This document shows, piece by piece, positions 20,411 through 29,864 of a stretch of DNA of 31,275 bases. The stretch comes from Asterionellopsis glacialis (Eukaryota > Bacillariophyta > Plagiogrammaphyceae > Rhaphoneidales > Asterionellopsidaceae). The notes under the pieces are model-generated. The model was not told the DNA's origin and did not search any database. It worked only from the letters and a program-made list of their open reading frames with translations. The position numbers and the translations under genes were made by a program. How positions within the stretch are numbered: position 1 is the first letter of the stretch; every line of letters begins with the position of its first letter. Location of the stretch: assembly GCA_014885115.2 (NCBI GenBank), contig WKLE02002354.1, positions 1 through 31,275 on the forward strand, read 5' to 3'.

Positions 20411-22656
20411 ATGGCAAGTATTCGATACAATACTCCTCGTAAAAAGTTATTTCCGACTTCATCGAATGTGAGTAATTCTAGTAATACTTCATTGATGGGT
20501 GCAAATGTTGGGAAAAAGGATTTATTGAAACACACGTTTGCGTTGAATCTTGTTTTGTTTGGTTGTATGGTTGCCTATTCTACCTATCAATTTGGTGCTT
20601 CAAATGAAAATGGAAATGCTAATGCTGCTGGCGGGTCAGTTAGTTCTATTTCAGCCACGGCTCCAGCACCTCTTGACGATGGCTCATCTGCAACGTACAG
20701 CAACCACGACAACAACCTCCATCGTTCTTTATTACGATCAACTACACATATGATGTTGGATGATAAACTTCCAAGGGGATCAGGATACGGTCATCATTTA
20801 TCATTAGATTTAGTCATTCCTGACAACGAATCATCCGTGTTGATCAATCCATCTGAGTTACAATCGTTAACTGAAAAATGGTGTTCTCAAGCAAAGATCT
20901 ATATTGCTTCAACATCAACGGAGGAGGCAGAAGAAGAAGGACAACACAAAGAACCAACTATTCAATTCTTTCCAAAGTCACAGGGTATCATGTATATGAC
21001 AACATTTACAAACGATGACGGATACTTGACTTTACAAACATATCCATCATCCTCTAAAATTATGATCGATTTACTTTTACGTGGTAATCGTGATCGTGCA
21101 CAGAATTTAAAAACTGAGCTATTGCCTTTGCTAGCTCAAAGTTATGGTGGCGATCTATCAAAATCAATCTATTCCATCAAGGAACGTGGAATTCATAGTG
21201 ACGACGACGAGGATGAAGATGAATTACCCAAAACGTCTCCGTACCTGACACAATTTCATCCACGTGAAATTCTGGCATTGCATCAATTTAAATCATTAGT
21301 CTTTGAAACACACTCACCTTTTCAACATATTGCAATCTATGACCATCATGATTTTGCCGAAGAATCACAAGATGTTACTACCACCACGCGTTCTTTGTTT
21401 TTGGATGGTGTGATGCAAAGCAATGTGGACGATGAAGAAAAGTATCATGAAACCTTGGTACATCCTGCCATGTTAACTGCACATACACGCAACCATCAGC
21501 CTAAACGTGTTTTGATTGTAGGTGGTGGTGAAGGTGGTACATTGCGTGAAACATTAAAATACAAATCTGTAGAAACTACCACTATGGTTGATTTAGATAA
21601 AGGTGTGGTGGATGCCTCACGTACGTACTTACCCAGTTACAATAACTGCACTACATTTGGTGCAGCATCGGGTGATGGTTTGAAAAATTGTTTTGATGAT
21701 CCACGCACAGAATTATATACAGAAGACTTTATTGGTTGGTTTGGCAAACATATCGGGAATGACATTTGTGACCAACGTCGTAAGGGCAAATATGCGGAAG
21801 ATAAGTTGTATGATGTCATCATTTTAGATTTGTTGGATACAGAAGAATTACCGGAAGATCAAGAATGGGCACAACATTTGTATTCAGATTTATTCTTTCA
21901 ACGCTTGGCATGTGTCATGACTACACACGGTGTATTGGTAACACAATTTGGTGAAGGTCCTGCCTATGATGGTGGTCCAGATGATGGTCCAGACAAGAAG
22001 CCCGTCACTCAAGAAGAATCCGATTTAGATAATATGTTCCTCAAGAAAATTAAGACAATTCAAACACAAGCCAATCTCTTTGAACATACGAAAGTTTATG
22101 ATAACTTTATCCCCGCCTTCCGTGCCCCATGGGCCTTTGCTGTTTCTATGGTACCTAACGTATTATTATCAACGGGAAAAGATAGCAAGGAAAACAACAC
22201 CAAGACAGCTGCTGCTATCGCATTGGCAAACTTTCAATCAAGTCCAGTTTATATCAATGCAAAGCTCAAGAAAGTGTTTCGTCCAGGTGCATCTACTGAA
22301 TATTATGATGGGAGTAGTCAATATACATTTCAAATGTCTAATGCGGATTGGACATCCTATTATTGCAAGGCGGGAGATACGAAAAAGTTTTGTTTGGAAA
22401 TTCAAAAATTCTTTCAATTTTCAAACGTAGAAGAATACTTTACTGAAGAAGAAAATGAAAGTGATGGAGGAGCAGGTGGTGCATGGGTTGCCGAACAAGC
22501 AATTCCTAAAGGTCATATTGCAGTTCTTCTTCCATCTCAAACACAACAAGAACGTGACATTGATAGGTATGTTTGTCTTTCTTGTGTATTTCTGATTGAT
22601 TCACTCTACCGTAACCCCACTGTTTCATCGTTTATACTTCCTTCTAATCATCACCG

Positions 22657-22688
<32 letters not shown>

Positions 22689-22943
22689 CACAGCATCGTT
22701 CATAAACATGATTGTTCTTCTGAAGGAATCATCAATATGGTTCATGCATCGCATGAAAAGCCATGGTCAACAAAGATATGGGAAGATTCATGGAATCCTG
22801 TTTATGTTGATCATGAAGAAGAATTCAGACAAACCTTTGTAGCCACACGTGATATAAAAAAAGGCGAAAGTATTGTTGCGAAAGAATGGTGTCAAGAGAA
22901 AGAAACCAAAAAGTCAATTGACACTGTGGTGAAATCAGAGTAA
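20411..22943 (+). CDS. Membrane-anchored AdoMetDC-like / aminopropyltransferase (spermidine synthase) fusion
   Basis: Start at ATG 20411; the upstream extension uses TTG. Exon 1 20411-22566, 127-bp intron, exon 2 22694-22943; 801 aa. Residues 41-61 form a signal-anchor helix. Residues ~122-245 resemble a SpeD/SpeH AdoMetDC (GYGHHLSLDL, 125-134), but the pyruvoyl-forming segment reads DDGYLTLQTYPS (202-213) where active enzymes have ESHLTIHTWPE, so Ser, both His and the downstream Cys are absent. Residues ~275-585 are an aminopropyltransferase: VLIVGGGEGG (367-376), the decarboxylated-AdoMet acidic motif MVDLDKG (392-398), and VIILDLLDTEE (469-479) with candidate catalytic Asp473/476. Residues ~690-790 (WVAEQAIPKG, INMVHASHEKPW, TRDIKKGESIV) resemble a SET fold. 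Diatom fusions of this type are linked to polyamines, including silica-associated long-chain ones; the product here is not known. Confidence 0.85.
22567..22693 (+). other. Intron with (TC)n microsatellite in its polypyrimidine tract
   Basis: GT-AG intron (GTATGT donor, CCACAG acceptor) whose splicing joins GAC-ATT-GAT-AG to C-ATC-GTT and keeps the reading frame. A pure (TC)n run at about 22657-22684 forms the polypyrimidine tract immediately before the acceptor. Without splicing the frame ends in Ser/Leu repeats at 22705. Confidence 0.8.
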
Positions 22944-23325
22944 AGCACGGTGTTTCCTTTTTTAAAAGAACACTTCCATTTCTCGCTTGGAGGACAATAC
23001 GATGAAACTAGGAAATCGTACTGATGCATTTTGCCATTAGATTCACATTCAAGGTAGCTAGCCCTTGGGGAAAATATGCATTAAATACATGTAGCTTACG
23101 TTGTTATTTTTAGTCGTCGAACTCGATATCTTGTTATCACCGTTTCTCTACAAGTTTGAGAAAAAAATTGGGAAAACCTTGGTGATCCATGAAAGTATCA
23201 TATATATCATTTTGGTGACTTTTATTTTACAAATTACGATTCTCGTTGAATTTTATCAATCCTCTTCCTTCACTGTACTCTACCATACATTCGTTAGTGT
23301 TCCTCCTCAATATTTACAATTCGTA
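22880..23325 (+). repeat. Direct repeat copy A (3' end of polyamine gene plus downstream flank)
   Basis: The last codons, stop and about 380 bp of downstream sequence of the polyamine gene match 26632-27055 in the same orientation. Anchors: TCAAGAGAAAGAA at 22892, GAAAGTATC at 23191 and CTGTACTC at 23273. The homology ends within about 10 bp of the stop codon of the convergent metalloprotease gene. Confidence 0.85.
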
Positions 23326-23333
23326 ACGAAAGT

Positions 23334-25468
23334 TCAGTTTGCAGGACAGACCCCTCCATAATTCGAGGCAGGCTGACAACCACCGCGGCCTCCACCCAAC
23401 CAGCAGCATCCACTCTGATCTCTACAATTTCTACCAGTCCCGGTGCAAACAACTGGGTTTGTGGGCAAGGGGGTAGGAGCAGGTGTGGTAGGAGCATCGG
23501 TGGGTATGTCTACAGGGATTGCCGAAGGCTGATCAGTCGGATTCTTTGTAGGAGCGTTTGTGATAGGAGCCACAGTAGGGGGATTAGTGAGCGGTCCTGT
23601 AGTTGGGGCATTGGTGGGAGCAGGTGTGGTGGGAGCATTGGTAGGCTGTGCGTTAGTTGGGGCATCGGTGGGAGCAGATGTTGTGGGAGCATCGGTGGGT
23701 TGTGCGTTAGTTGGGGCACTGGTGGGAGCAGATGTGGTGGGAGCATCGGTGGGCTGTGCGGTAGTTGGGGGATTGGTGGGAGCAGATGTGGTGGGAGCAT
23801 CGGTAGGCTGAGCGGTAGTTGGGGGATTGGTGGGAGCAGATGTGGTGGGAGCATCGGTGGGCTGTGCTGTAGTTGGGGCATTAGTGGGAGCAGATGTGGT
23901 GGGAGCATCGGTGGGCTGTGATGTAGTTGGTGCACTGGTGGGAGCAGCTGTGGTGGGTGCATTGGTAGGGTTCAAAGTTGGAGCATTCGTGGGCTCTATT
24001 GTGATTGGCGTTCCAGTAGGAGCATCTGTAGGTGGAAGCGTTGACGCCACAACATCGTCTAAGCAACTCTGAAGCTGAATATCAAATTTGGCTTGAGAAT
24101 AGGGAGAAAATCCATCGGATCCATCGTTCACAGATGGCTCCATGATGTAGTTCACAGTATCCAAATTCACTCCCTCAGAGTTGCCGCTTTCATCATGTAA
24201 GCTGCCTGTGGAATTTTGAATTGTTATTTAAAGCCGTGTGAGTGTGGTGATGCAGCATGCGAGTGCATGACAGAGTACTGTATGATGCGATACAAATATT
24301 TACCTGCATTGTGCCCCATTTCGTGCGCCAGCAATACGTCCAACAACGCTTGATTGCTTGTAAATGTCATGTAGTTGACTCCGTACGAATAAGCAGGAAA
24401 TGCACACATAACATTGGTATAGGCACATCCAAGGACGCAGGCTGGGCCTTCGCACTCCAGGCCGGTGCCGCTTGCCAAATGCGCCAAGTCACGTTCCACA
24501 TCTTGGAAGTTTTCATTCCAATGAGCCCGAAAATAATCCAAGACACCTAAAGTGCTGCCGCATCCACTGAGATTGGTATCGACTCCCATCTTGTAGGGAT
24601 CCTCGGTTGGGTCACAGAACCCGTCCAAGTAGCCCACATGAACGGTGAAACAAGTCGTAGCTTCGTACAGGGCGGCAACTCCAGCTACAACAGTCTCAAG
24701 AGCGGTTTTGGCGTTAGCGTATCCACCCATAGTGTTACAGTAAGACGAGTCAAAGGCCAAGGCTAGTTTAATGCTCTTGTTGGGACAAGCTCCTTGTAGG
24801 TGACGTTCTTTGTTGGTATTATCACTGCTTGTTGCTGTCGTTTTTGTTATGGAAGTTTCGCGGACACCACGAAGCTGACGAGTGCTACCACCATCCAGCA
24901 AGGCGTCAGGTTCTCCATAGACATACTTGCTGAGCTCTTGTTGCTCATAAGCATCCACTGGAATCGACGCCATCCATTCACCCGTTACCTTTAAAAAGGT
25001 TTCGAGTCCACATCCAAAAATGACGACTTGTATCGAGTTAACCTCTTGCGTTGCCACATCTAGCGCGAGAGTGATTTTGGCGTCTCCGTCGTACTCCTGG
25101 GTGTAAACTTGAGAAGCAGGGCATGGAATAGGCTGTCCATCCATGTGACACTCGGAAGATCCCATGACGGTAGAAGCTTTCATCTCATCGAAAGAAAAGA
25201 AAACGGCCTTGCCAGCATTGCCCTTGCCCCCCTTGTTGGCAGCACACAAGCGAGTATGGAGTTTGATCTTGCTTCCAGTGCTGATAATCTTGACGGACTG
25301 CATGAAAAAGTCCTTGTAATCAGAACGAACCATGTTGTCCGTGACAAATTTCTCTTGAACTTGAGGGGGAAGATCCACAAAGGCCGGAGGACCATTGCCA
25401 TTGCTACTACTTGGGGCCGCAGCGGCCACCGTCAACAAAAGACACAAGAACAAGGAAGATATCATCAT
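23334..25468 (-). CDS. Secreted metzincin (M12B/ADAM-like) metalloprotease with PT-rich stalk and Cys-rich tail
   Basis: Two exons (25468-24304 and 24205-23334, 98-bp intron), 678 aa. Splicing joins GCA-G to GC and completes the zinc site HEMGHNAGSLHD (382-393), the HExxHxxGxxHD pattern of metzincins; IMEPS (409-413) is the Met-turn. A signal peptide spans residues 1-18. Residues ~28-225 form a pro-region with candidate basic cleavage sites (RQLRGVR, KERHLQ); the catalytic domain with many cysteines covers ~227-440. A Pro-Thr stalk follows (~447-639), built from 18-residue (54-bp) units such as TSAPTNPPTTAQPTDAPT, likely O-glycosylated. A Cys-rich tail (CRDQSGCCW) ends the protein. Probably extracellular or cell-wall proteolysis; substrate unknown. 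Its exons look visibly more GC-rich than neighbouring genes. Confidence 0.9.
23505..24050. repeat. Coding minisatellite, 54-bp units (PT repeats)
   Basis: Within exon 2 of the metalloprotease, about six tandem copies of a 54-bp unit encode alternating PTDAPT / SAPTNPPT / AQPT triads, flanked by more degenerate copies. Several adjacent units differ by only a few bases, indicating recent slippage or unequal exchange. The Gly/Val-rich plus-strand frames here are the antisense reading of this repeat. Confidence 0.9.
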
Positions 25469-26531
25469 CAGGATATTTACTGTATACAGTACTGCACGAA
25501 GATGGACGATACATTATGAAAACTACGGGGCCTGTTTTTGAAGCTCAAAATGAATTGCTTCTATGCTCTGAACTTTTCAAGTTTGGAACCACATACATCC
25601 AGTCTTGTGCGAGTTCAAACTGGACCGACAGATCCTTCCTGTTATTCAAAAAATCGAACGAGATATTAAATTAAAACTATCCTCGCTCTAGGTAAGTCGT
25701 GTTGCATACCGTTACGAAGTATGTACCATGTACCTTGAAAGGAGCACTGTACTGGTAAGTAAATTATCGTTTGAGAAAGCGAACGAAACGTGCCTGTACC
25801 TGGCACTGTACCAGAAGTACCGTAATTCTGAACGGAGTATCCAGTACAATCCAACTGTACCTGTACCTGGTAACTGGTAAGGTTTCATACCTGGCGGTAA
25901 GGTACCTGGTACCCGATTGAAAATAATAGTCAGTATGAATTCCACATTTGTCTAAGCAGGTATTTATTACCAGGTAAGTTCTCGTCCTACCTGGTACCTG
26001 GTAAGCGAATTTACACACGTAGGTTCGACTGCATCTCTTCTCCAACCGTGCACATGGGTCAGTCGGATATAGGACCTAATTTCATTGTGAAATGTCCTGC
26101 GGGAAGAAATTTGAAAATGCGCAAAATCTCGTATTATTCAACTCATGGTGGAAAGAACTTGCTTCTCTGATCCAACTAAATCATTTTCATGCTGTGCAAC
26201 TGTTACTCTGCACCAAAGATGAAAGGGACCTTCTCCACTCCCTGCATTTGCAAAAGTTTCTTTTCTCTTTATCTGTGGTAAACGGCTTCAAATTTTGAAA
26301 ATGTAGATCTCCTTTTTGCGAAATCAATCCATAATCCATCTCAGCATTGCGTCCGGTGAAGATGCCAAAAGATGAGATTTATGTTTGTTGCAAAGGGTAT
26401 TAAAATTTTTATTAGTCCTAGAATTCGATAAACGGAAAATTTTATTTATACTCTATACAACAACCAACTTTAGAAGAATATTGCGAGTAGATCTGTACGT
26501 CCTCTTGAATGACATTTAGACATCATTCACA
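25469..26531. other. Intergenic region with degenerate GTACC clusters
   Basis: Upstream of the minus-strand metalloprotease, so it should contain that promoter. No supportable gene: the frames at 25411-25674, 25712-26045 and 26092-26298 have no motif. From about 25680 to 26005 words such as CCTGGTAC, GGTACCTGG and TACCTGGTA recur, partly as inverted pairs, forming a decayed relative of the 20105-20150 array. Confidence 0.5.
25680..26005. repeat. Degenerate GTACC palindromic cluster
   Basis: Repeated TACCTGG / CCAGGTA words, densest at 25859-25915 and 25965-26003, in both orientations. The core matches the perfect array at 20105-20150 but with substitutions and variable spacing, suggesting an older copy or several insertions of one family. 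Confidence 0.75.
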
Positions 26532-26705
26532 AATGCAACGTTTTGGCTGATCATCGCGATTATCGAATATTTAGTCGACCGTGGACGTACTTACTGACTA
26601 ACATGGAACGGTGGAAGTGTTGTACCACAGCGAAAAAAATGTGCCAAGAGAAAGAATCCAAAAGTTCAACTGATGTTTTGTTGAAACCAGAGCAGAGTAT
26701 GGTGT
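26532..26705 (+). pseudogene. Decayed duplicate of the last exon of the polyamine-synthase fusion
   Basis: In one frame the sequence gives ADHRDY...KKMCQEKESKSSTDVLLKPEQ, matching VDHEEE...KEWCQEKETKKSIDTVVKSE at the end of the intact gene. The stop codon of the intact copy (TAA) is replaced by CAG, the frame runs on into what was 3' flank, and no upstream exon, splice acceptor or catalytic domain is present. It is best read as a non-functional fragment, the left part of the direct repeat that continues to about 27055. Similarity upstream of about 26630 is weak. Confidence 0.75.
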
Positions 26706-27055
26706 TGACTCTTTTTTTAAAGCTTCTTCGTGGGGAAAGAAAGAAACATTTCGCATTGGGACCTTCTATAATGAAGTTAATAATCTAATCAGAGAATACT
26801 GATTCAAAACAACATTTTAGCTTAAATCGTACCTATTTTTGTAGCAGAACTCTTCATTACAGGTAACTTCATTTCTCGACAATTTTTAGACCAAAAAAAA
26901 GGAAAAACACTGTGATACATGAAAGTATCGTATAATTTTGAATATTTTTTTTTATGAATTATGATTCTTATTGGACTTATTCGCACCCTTTCCAATGCTG
27001 TACTCCACCATACCAAAGTTATTGTTGTTCCTTCTCAATATATTCACAGTATGTA
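26632..27055 (+). repeat. Direct repeat copy B
   Basis: Diverged copy of 22880-23325 in the same orientation. Anchors: CCAAGAGAAAGAA at 26644, GAAAGTATC at 26921 and CTGTACTC at 26998; spacing between the first two anchors is about 278 bp here against 300 bp in copy A. It ends a few bases before the stop codon of the RING-finger gene, just as copy A ends beside the stop codon of the metalloprotease. Confidence 0.85.
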
Positions 27056-27063
27056 TAGTATAT

Positions 27064-28464
27064 TCAATTATTAGTACTGTTACTCTCTAGAAGTGATATA
27101 GGAATTGAATATCGACAAATAGGACAATGAAAGGTATGTGCATCACCTGTCATTCCTGCCCATATACTAACACAGTCATGACACATACGATGTTGACATG
27201 GTGTTTGTACATTTGCTACCTGTGAACCAAAACAAATTGGACATGGTTGCTCGTCTTCTTCTTCAATGTTTTCATACTCCTTTTCCATCCTCTCCTTCGA
27301 TAAGTTTTCTTCTACTTGTGCGTCTACAACAGTGGCAATTTCTTCACGTTGTAGTCTTTGTCCAATTGACACAGTTAACGGTTGCTGCGTAGTAGCTGCA
27401 TGATTAATGGATGAAGCCAAGCATGGTGAAGATTGACAAAGGTATCCACTTAGTCGTTGGGTCAACTTTTCAAATGATCTTCGTTGTTGTTGCTGCCTTA
27501 GTGATCGACGCATTGCAGTTCCTTCTTCAAATTCTTGAAGAGAGCAGGTACCTAATCTTGGTAATTCGTCACAATCAAACCGATTAGGTAATAATAAACG
27601 TTCATATCGTTGATCTAAGAAATCATTTATAATATTTTCAATCACATGATCTGAAAAAAACCTGTTAGTAAATGGTAATGATGATGATGATGATGTTGAT
27701 GATACTTGACAAACACCACAATTATCTTTGAGTGTTTCAATCACAAAGTGTAACAAGTCTTCCTTGGAGGACATCAGATACACCAAGGTACCAATTTGAC
27801 GACAACTTTCAGATTGTATAGATGACATTTTACGACTATGTGAAAATAAAGATACAATCATTTCACGAAAGGATGCCAGTTCTTGATGTTGTAGTTGTTC
27901 AAGGAAATTATTATCCCTCGCTTCTTCCCATTCCAGATGTAATGTACCTGCAGCACGGCACATCTTTGGTCTACATATCGTAACACCTCTTGTTGCAACA
28001 ACAGGTGCTGCTGCAATAGGTTGTTCTTGTGGAAAGGGACATTCCAATATATAACAAAGGATCGGTATATTTTCTTCTAAAATCAAGTCCACAAGTATAT
28101 TTTTGACTTCGTGTGGTATATATGGTGAATTTGCAAGATTTTCAATCATTATTTGTTTTGCTTGTTCTTTTGATTGTGTGCTACGTATAGTTTCAATTAA
28201 CACTAATTGTCGACACCTTGGTAGTTGGCGTTGAAGATATTTAGATTCCTTCAAAATATACAAAACATCTTCTACTACTAGGAAAAAATCATGTTGCTGT
28301 TGTTGCTGTTGTTGCTGTTGTTGCTGTTTCTTCTGCTTTTGAATCAGTTGTGACGGTAATGGTTTTTGTTGTTGTGCTGTGACTTCTTTTCGTGATGCTG
28401 ATTTAGAATCTGCTGCTGCTGCATTATGGTTACTACTTCTTGTTGCAGGAGTAGATTCCACCAT
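27064..28464 (-). CDS. C3HC4 RING-finger protein (putative E3 ubiquitin ligase)
   Basis: Single-exon 466-aa protein. The C-terminal RING (408-450) has CPIC, then CQHRMCHDC, then CPIC: C-x2-C-x11-C-x-H-x2-C-x2-C-x15-C-x2-C, complete for two zinc ions. RING domains recruit ubiquitin-charged E2 enzymes. The N-terminus has a low-complexity Ala/Ser/Lys region and a run of 11 Gln (47-57) coded by mixed CAA/CAG. The middle (about 58-330) is alpha-helical in character with Leu-rich segments but matches no family I recognise; an acidic patch (EEEDEQ) precedes the RING. Target unknown. Transcribed divergently from the twin-CX9C gene. Confidence 0.88.
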   Translation of the reverse strand: MVESTPATRSSNHNAAAADSKSASRKEVTAQQQKPLPSQLIQKQKKQQQQQQQQQQQHDFFLVVEDVLYILKESKYLQRQLPRCRQLVLIETIRSTQSKEQAKQIMIENLANSPYIPHEVKNILVDLILEENIPILCYILECPFPQEQPIAAAPVVATRGVTICRPKMCRAAGTLHLEWEEARDNNFLEQLQHQELASFREMIVSLFSHSRKMSSIQSESCRQIGTLVYLMSSKEDLLHFVIETLKDNCGVCQVSSTSSSSSLPFTNRFFSDHVIENIINDFLDQRYERLLLPNRFDCDELPRLGTCSLQEFEEGTAMRRSLRQQQQRRSFEKLTQRLSGYLCQSSPCLASSINHAATTQQPLTVSIGQRLQREEIATVVDAQVEENLSKERMEKEYENIEEEDEQPCPICFGSQVANVQTPCQHRMCHDCVSIWAGMTGDAHTFHCPICRYSIPISLLESNSTNN

Positions 28465-29393
28465 CGTGTCTAGTTAGTTTGTAGAATTTCTTTTGATCAC
28501 ACAAGGTTTGAGGAAATAATTTCAGTTGTACATACTCCGCAGAACAACACGAGCGTTTGAAAAAATGCGAACTCTTGGGTTTTTCTAAAAAAAATATTTT
28601 TGTATCGGATGGAAAGGATATACCACTTCAACTTTTGTATTTGACGGGGTAGTATTCAAAATAATGTTGTGACACATCATGTGACATTCCTCCTGATAAC
28701 CGAAAGCTACTAACTACGATGTTGATATGTGAAAATTATAATTAGATTTCGCATTTCTCATTTCGCTTTACGTTTCCACTGCTGCGATTTGATTGGTTTT
28801 AAAGACAATCCCGACAAAATTTCAAAAAATAATACACATGCCCATAATTAATATGTTAGGTCCTCTCTCTATTAGAGGCGGTACTGCATTCTCTCGCGAA
28901 GACAGACGGACAGAGTAAAAAGTGCCAAATCCGAAGCTTAGATTCTATTATTTATCCACAGATAAAACGACAGACAGACTGCTGAATCATCGTTCGCAAT
29001 CCCAGCTCATCCTTTTGGGGGGTTTGGATGGAGAACTAAAAAACTTATCTTCAGCTTAACCTAATTGTATAATTAAATAAAAATCATTTCTTTATGGTAA
29101 AATGATTACAACTCTTTTTCATATAATATAGTATTTACAGCTGTGTTAAAAATTCTAATATTGTAAAAATAATTGTTCCAGACCTAGTATCAATCGAAAT
29201 AGTTTTTTCAACGACAGATATCATTTCGGCTCAGTGCATTGCTTGTTGTCCCTCTCTTCTTTTCACTGGTCAACATATACACCGCATTGACTGTTTCTAA
29301 TCTTACAGACTTTGCTCCATTGCTGTCAAGAAGGTGAACTTCAAACACAAAATTACCTTGATTCTACGATCAAAACAAATAAAAACAAAAATC
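28465..29393. promoter_or_regulatory. Divergent intergenic region, RING / CX9C
   Basis: 929 bp with no supportable gene. It must contain both promoters and possibly a 5' UTR intron of the CX9C gene (acceptor-like TCTTACAG near 29302-29309). GACAGAC motifs occur at about 28901 and 28969, similar to the cluster in the ADCK2/Cpn20 divergent region. AT-rich sequence at about 29060-29200. Confidence 0.45.
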
Positions 29394-29864
29394 ATGGTTT
29401 GGGGTCGTATTCGTGATGCTTTGAGTGGAACACCAAAGTTAGATGGTGAAGCAAAATTGCCTGATTATTTTCCTGTAGAACCACGTGGTTGTGAACGTCA
29501 TGCACAAAAATTATTTACATGTCTAGCAGAAGAAGCTACAGCCAAGGCGCGCGATATGGAAAAGGCTAATTTGCATAAATCGTATTATACTGGAAAACAA
29601 GTGGAGCCGCAGGAGGACAGCAATATTTCCAAGGAAATTCAAAATTTAGATGACGAAACCAAGAAACAACGTGGATTACCTACCGCCAATGATAATCCCT
29701 TGGATGAATGTCGTACACTTATTGCCTATTATAAACGTTGTTGTGATCGTGAATTAAAGAAAAAACAAAATTGGATTTTAACAGAACCATATCGTGTTCA
29801 AGAAGAGTATAGATACAAAAAGCAACAAAATGGTGTTGGAGGAGAAAAAGCCACGTCGAAGTAA
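29394..29864 (+). CDS. Twin CX9C (CHCH-like) protein, probable mitochondrial intermembrane-space protein
   Basis: 156-aa single-exon protein from ATG 29394; the frame extends upstream only to a GTG. Two CX9C motifs are present: Cys33/Cys43 (CERHAQKLFTC) and Cys106/Cys116 (CRTLIAYYKRC, followed by Cys117). Twin CX9C proteins are imported into the intermembrane space and oxidised by Mia40/Erv1 into a helical hairpin; members include respiratory-chain assembly factors and structural subunits. The linker between motifs is about 62 residues, far longer than the usual 10-20, and is charged. The N-terminus lacks a typical cleavable presequence, as is normal for the family. The specific orthologue is not recognised. 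Confidence 0.8.
   Translation: MVWGRIRDALSGTPKLDGEAKLPDYFPVEPRGCERHAQKLFTCLAEEATAKARDMEKANLHKSYYTGKQVEPQEDSNISKEIQNLDDETKKQRGLPTANDNPLDECRTLIAYYKRCCDRELKKKQNWILTEPYRVQEEYRYKKQQNGVGGEKATSK

Noticed and set aside
23560..24072. Long Gly/Val-rich plus-strand frames
   Set aside because: Antisense shadow of the PT-repeat minisatellite of the metalloprotease gene.
26092..26298. 68-codon frame upstream of the duplicated polyamine fragment
   Set aside because: No similarity to the intact gene or any motif; length within chance.
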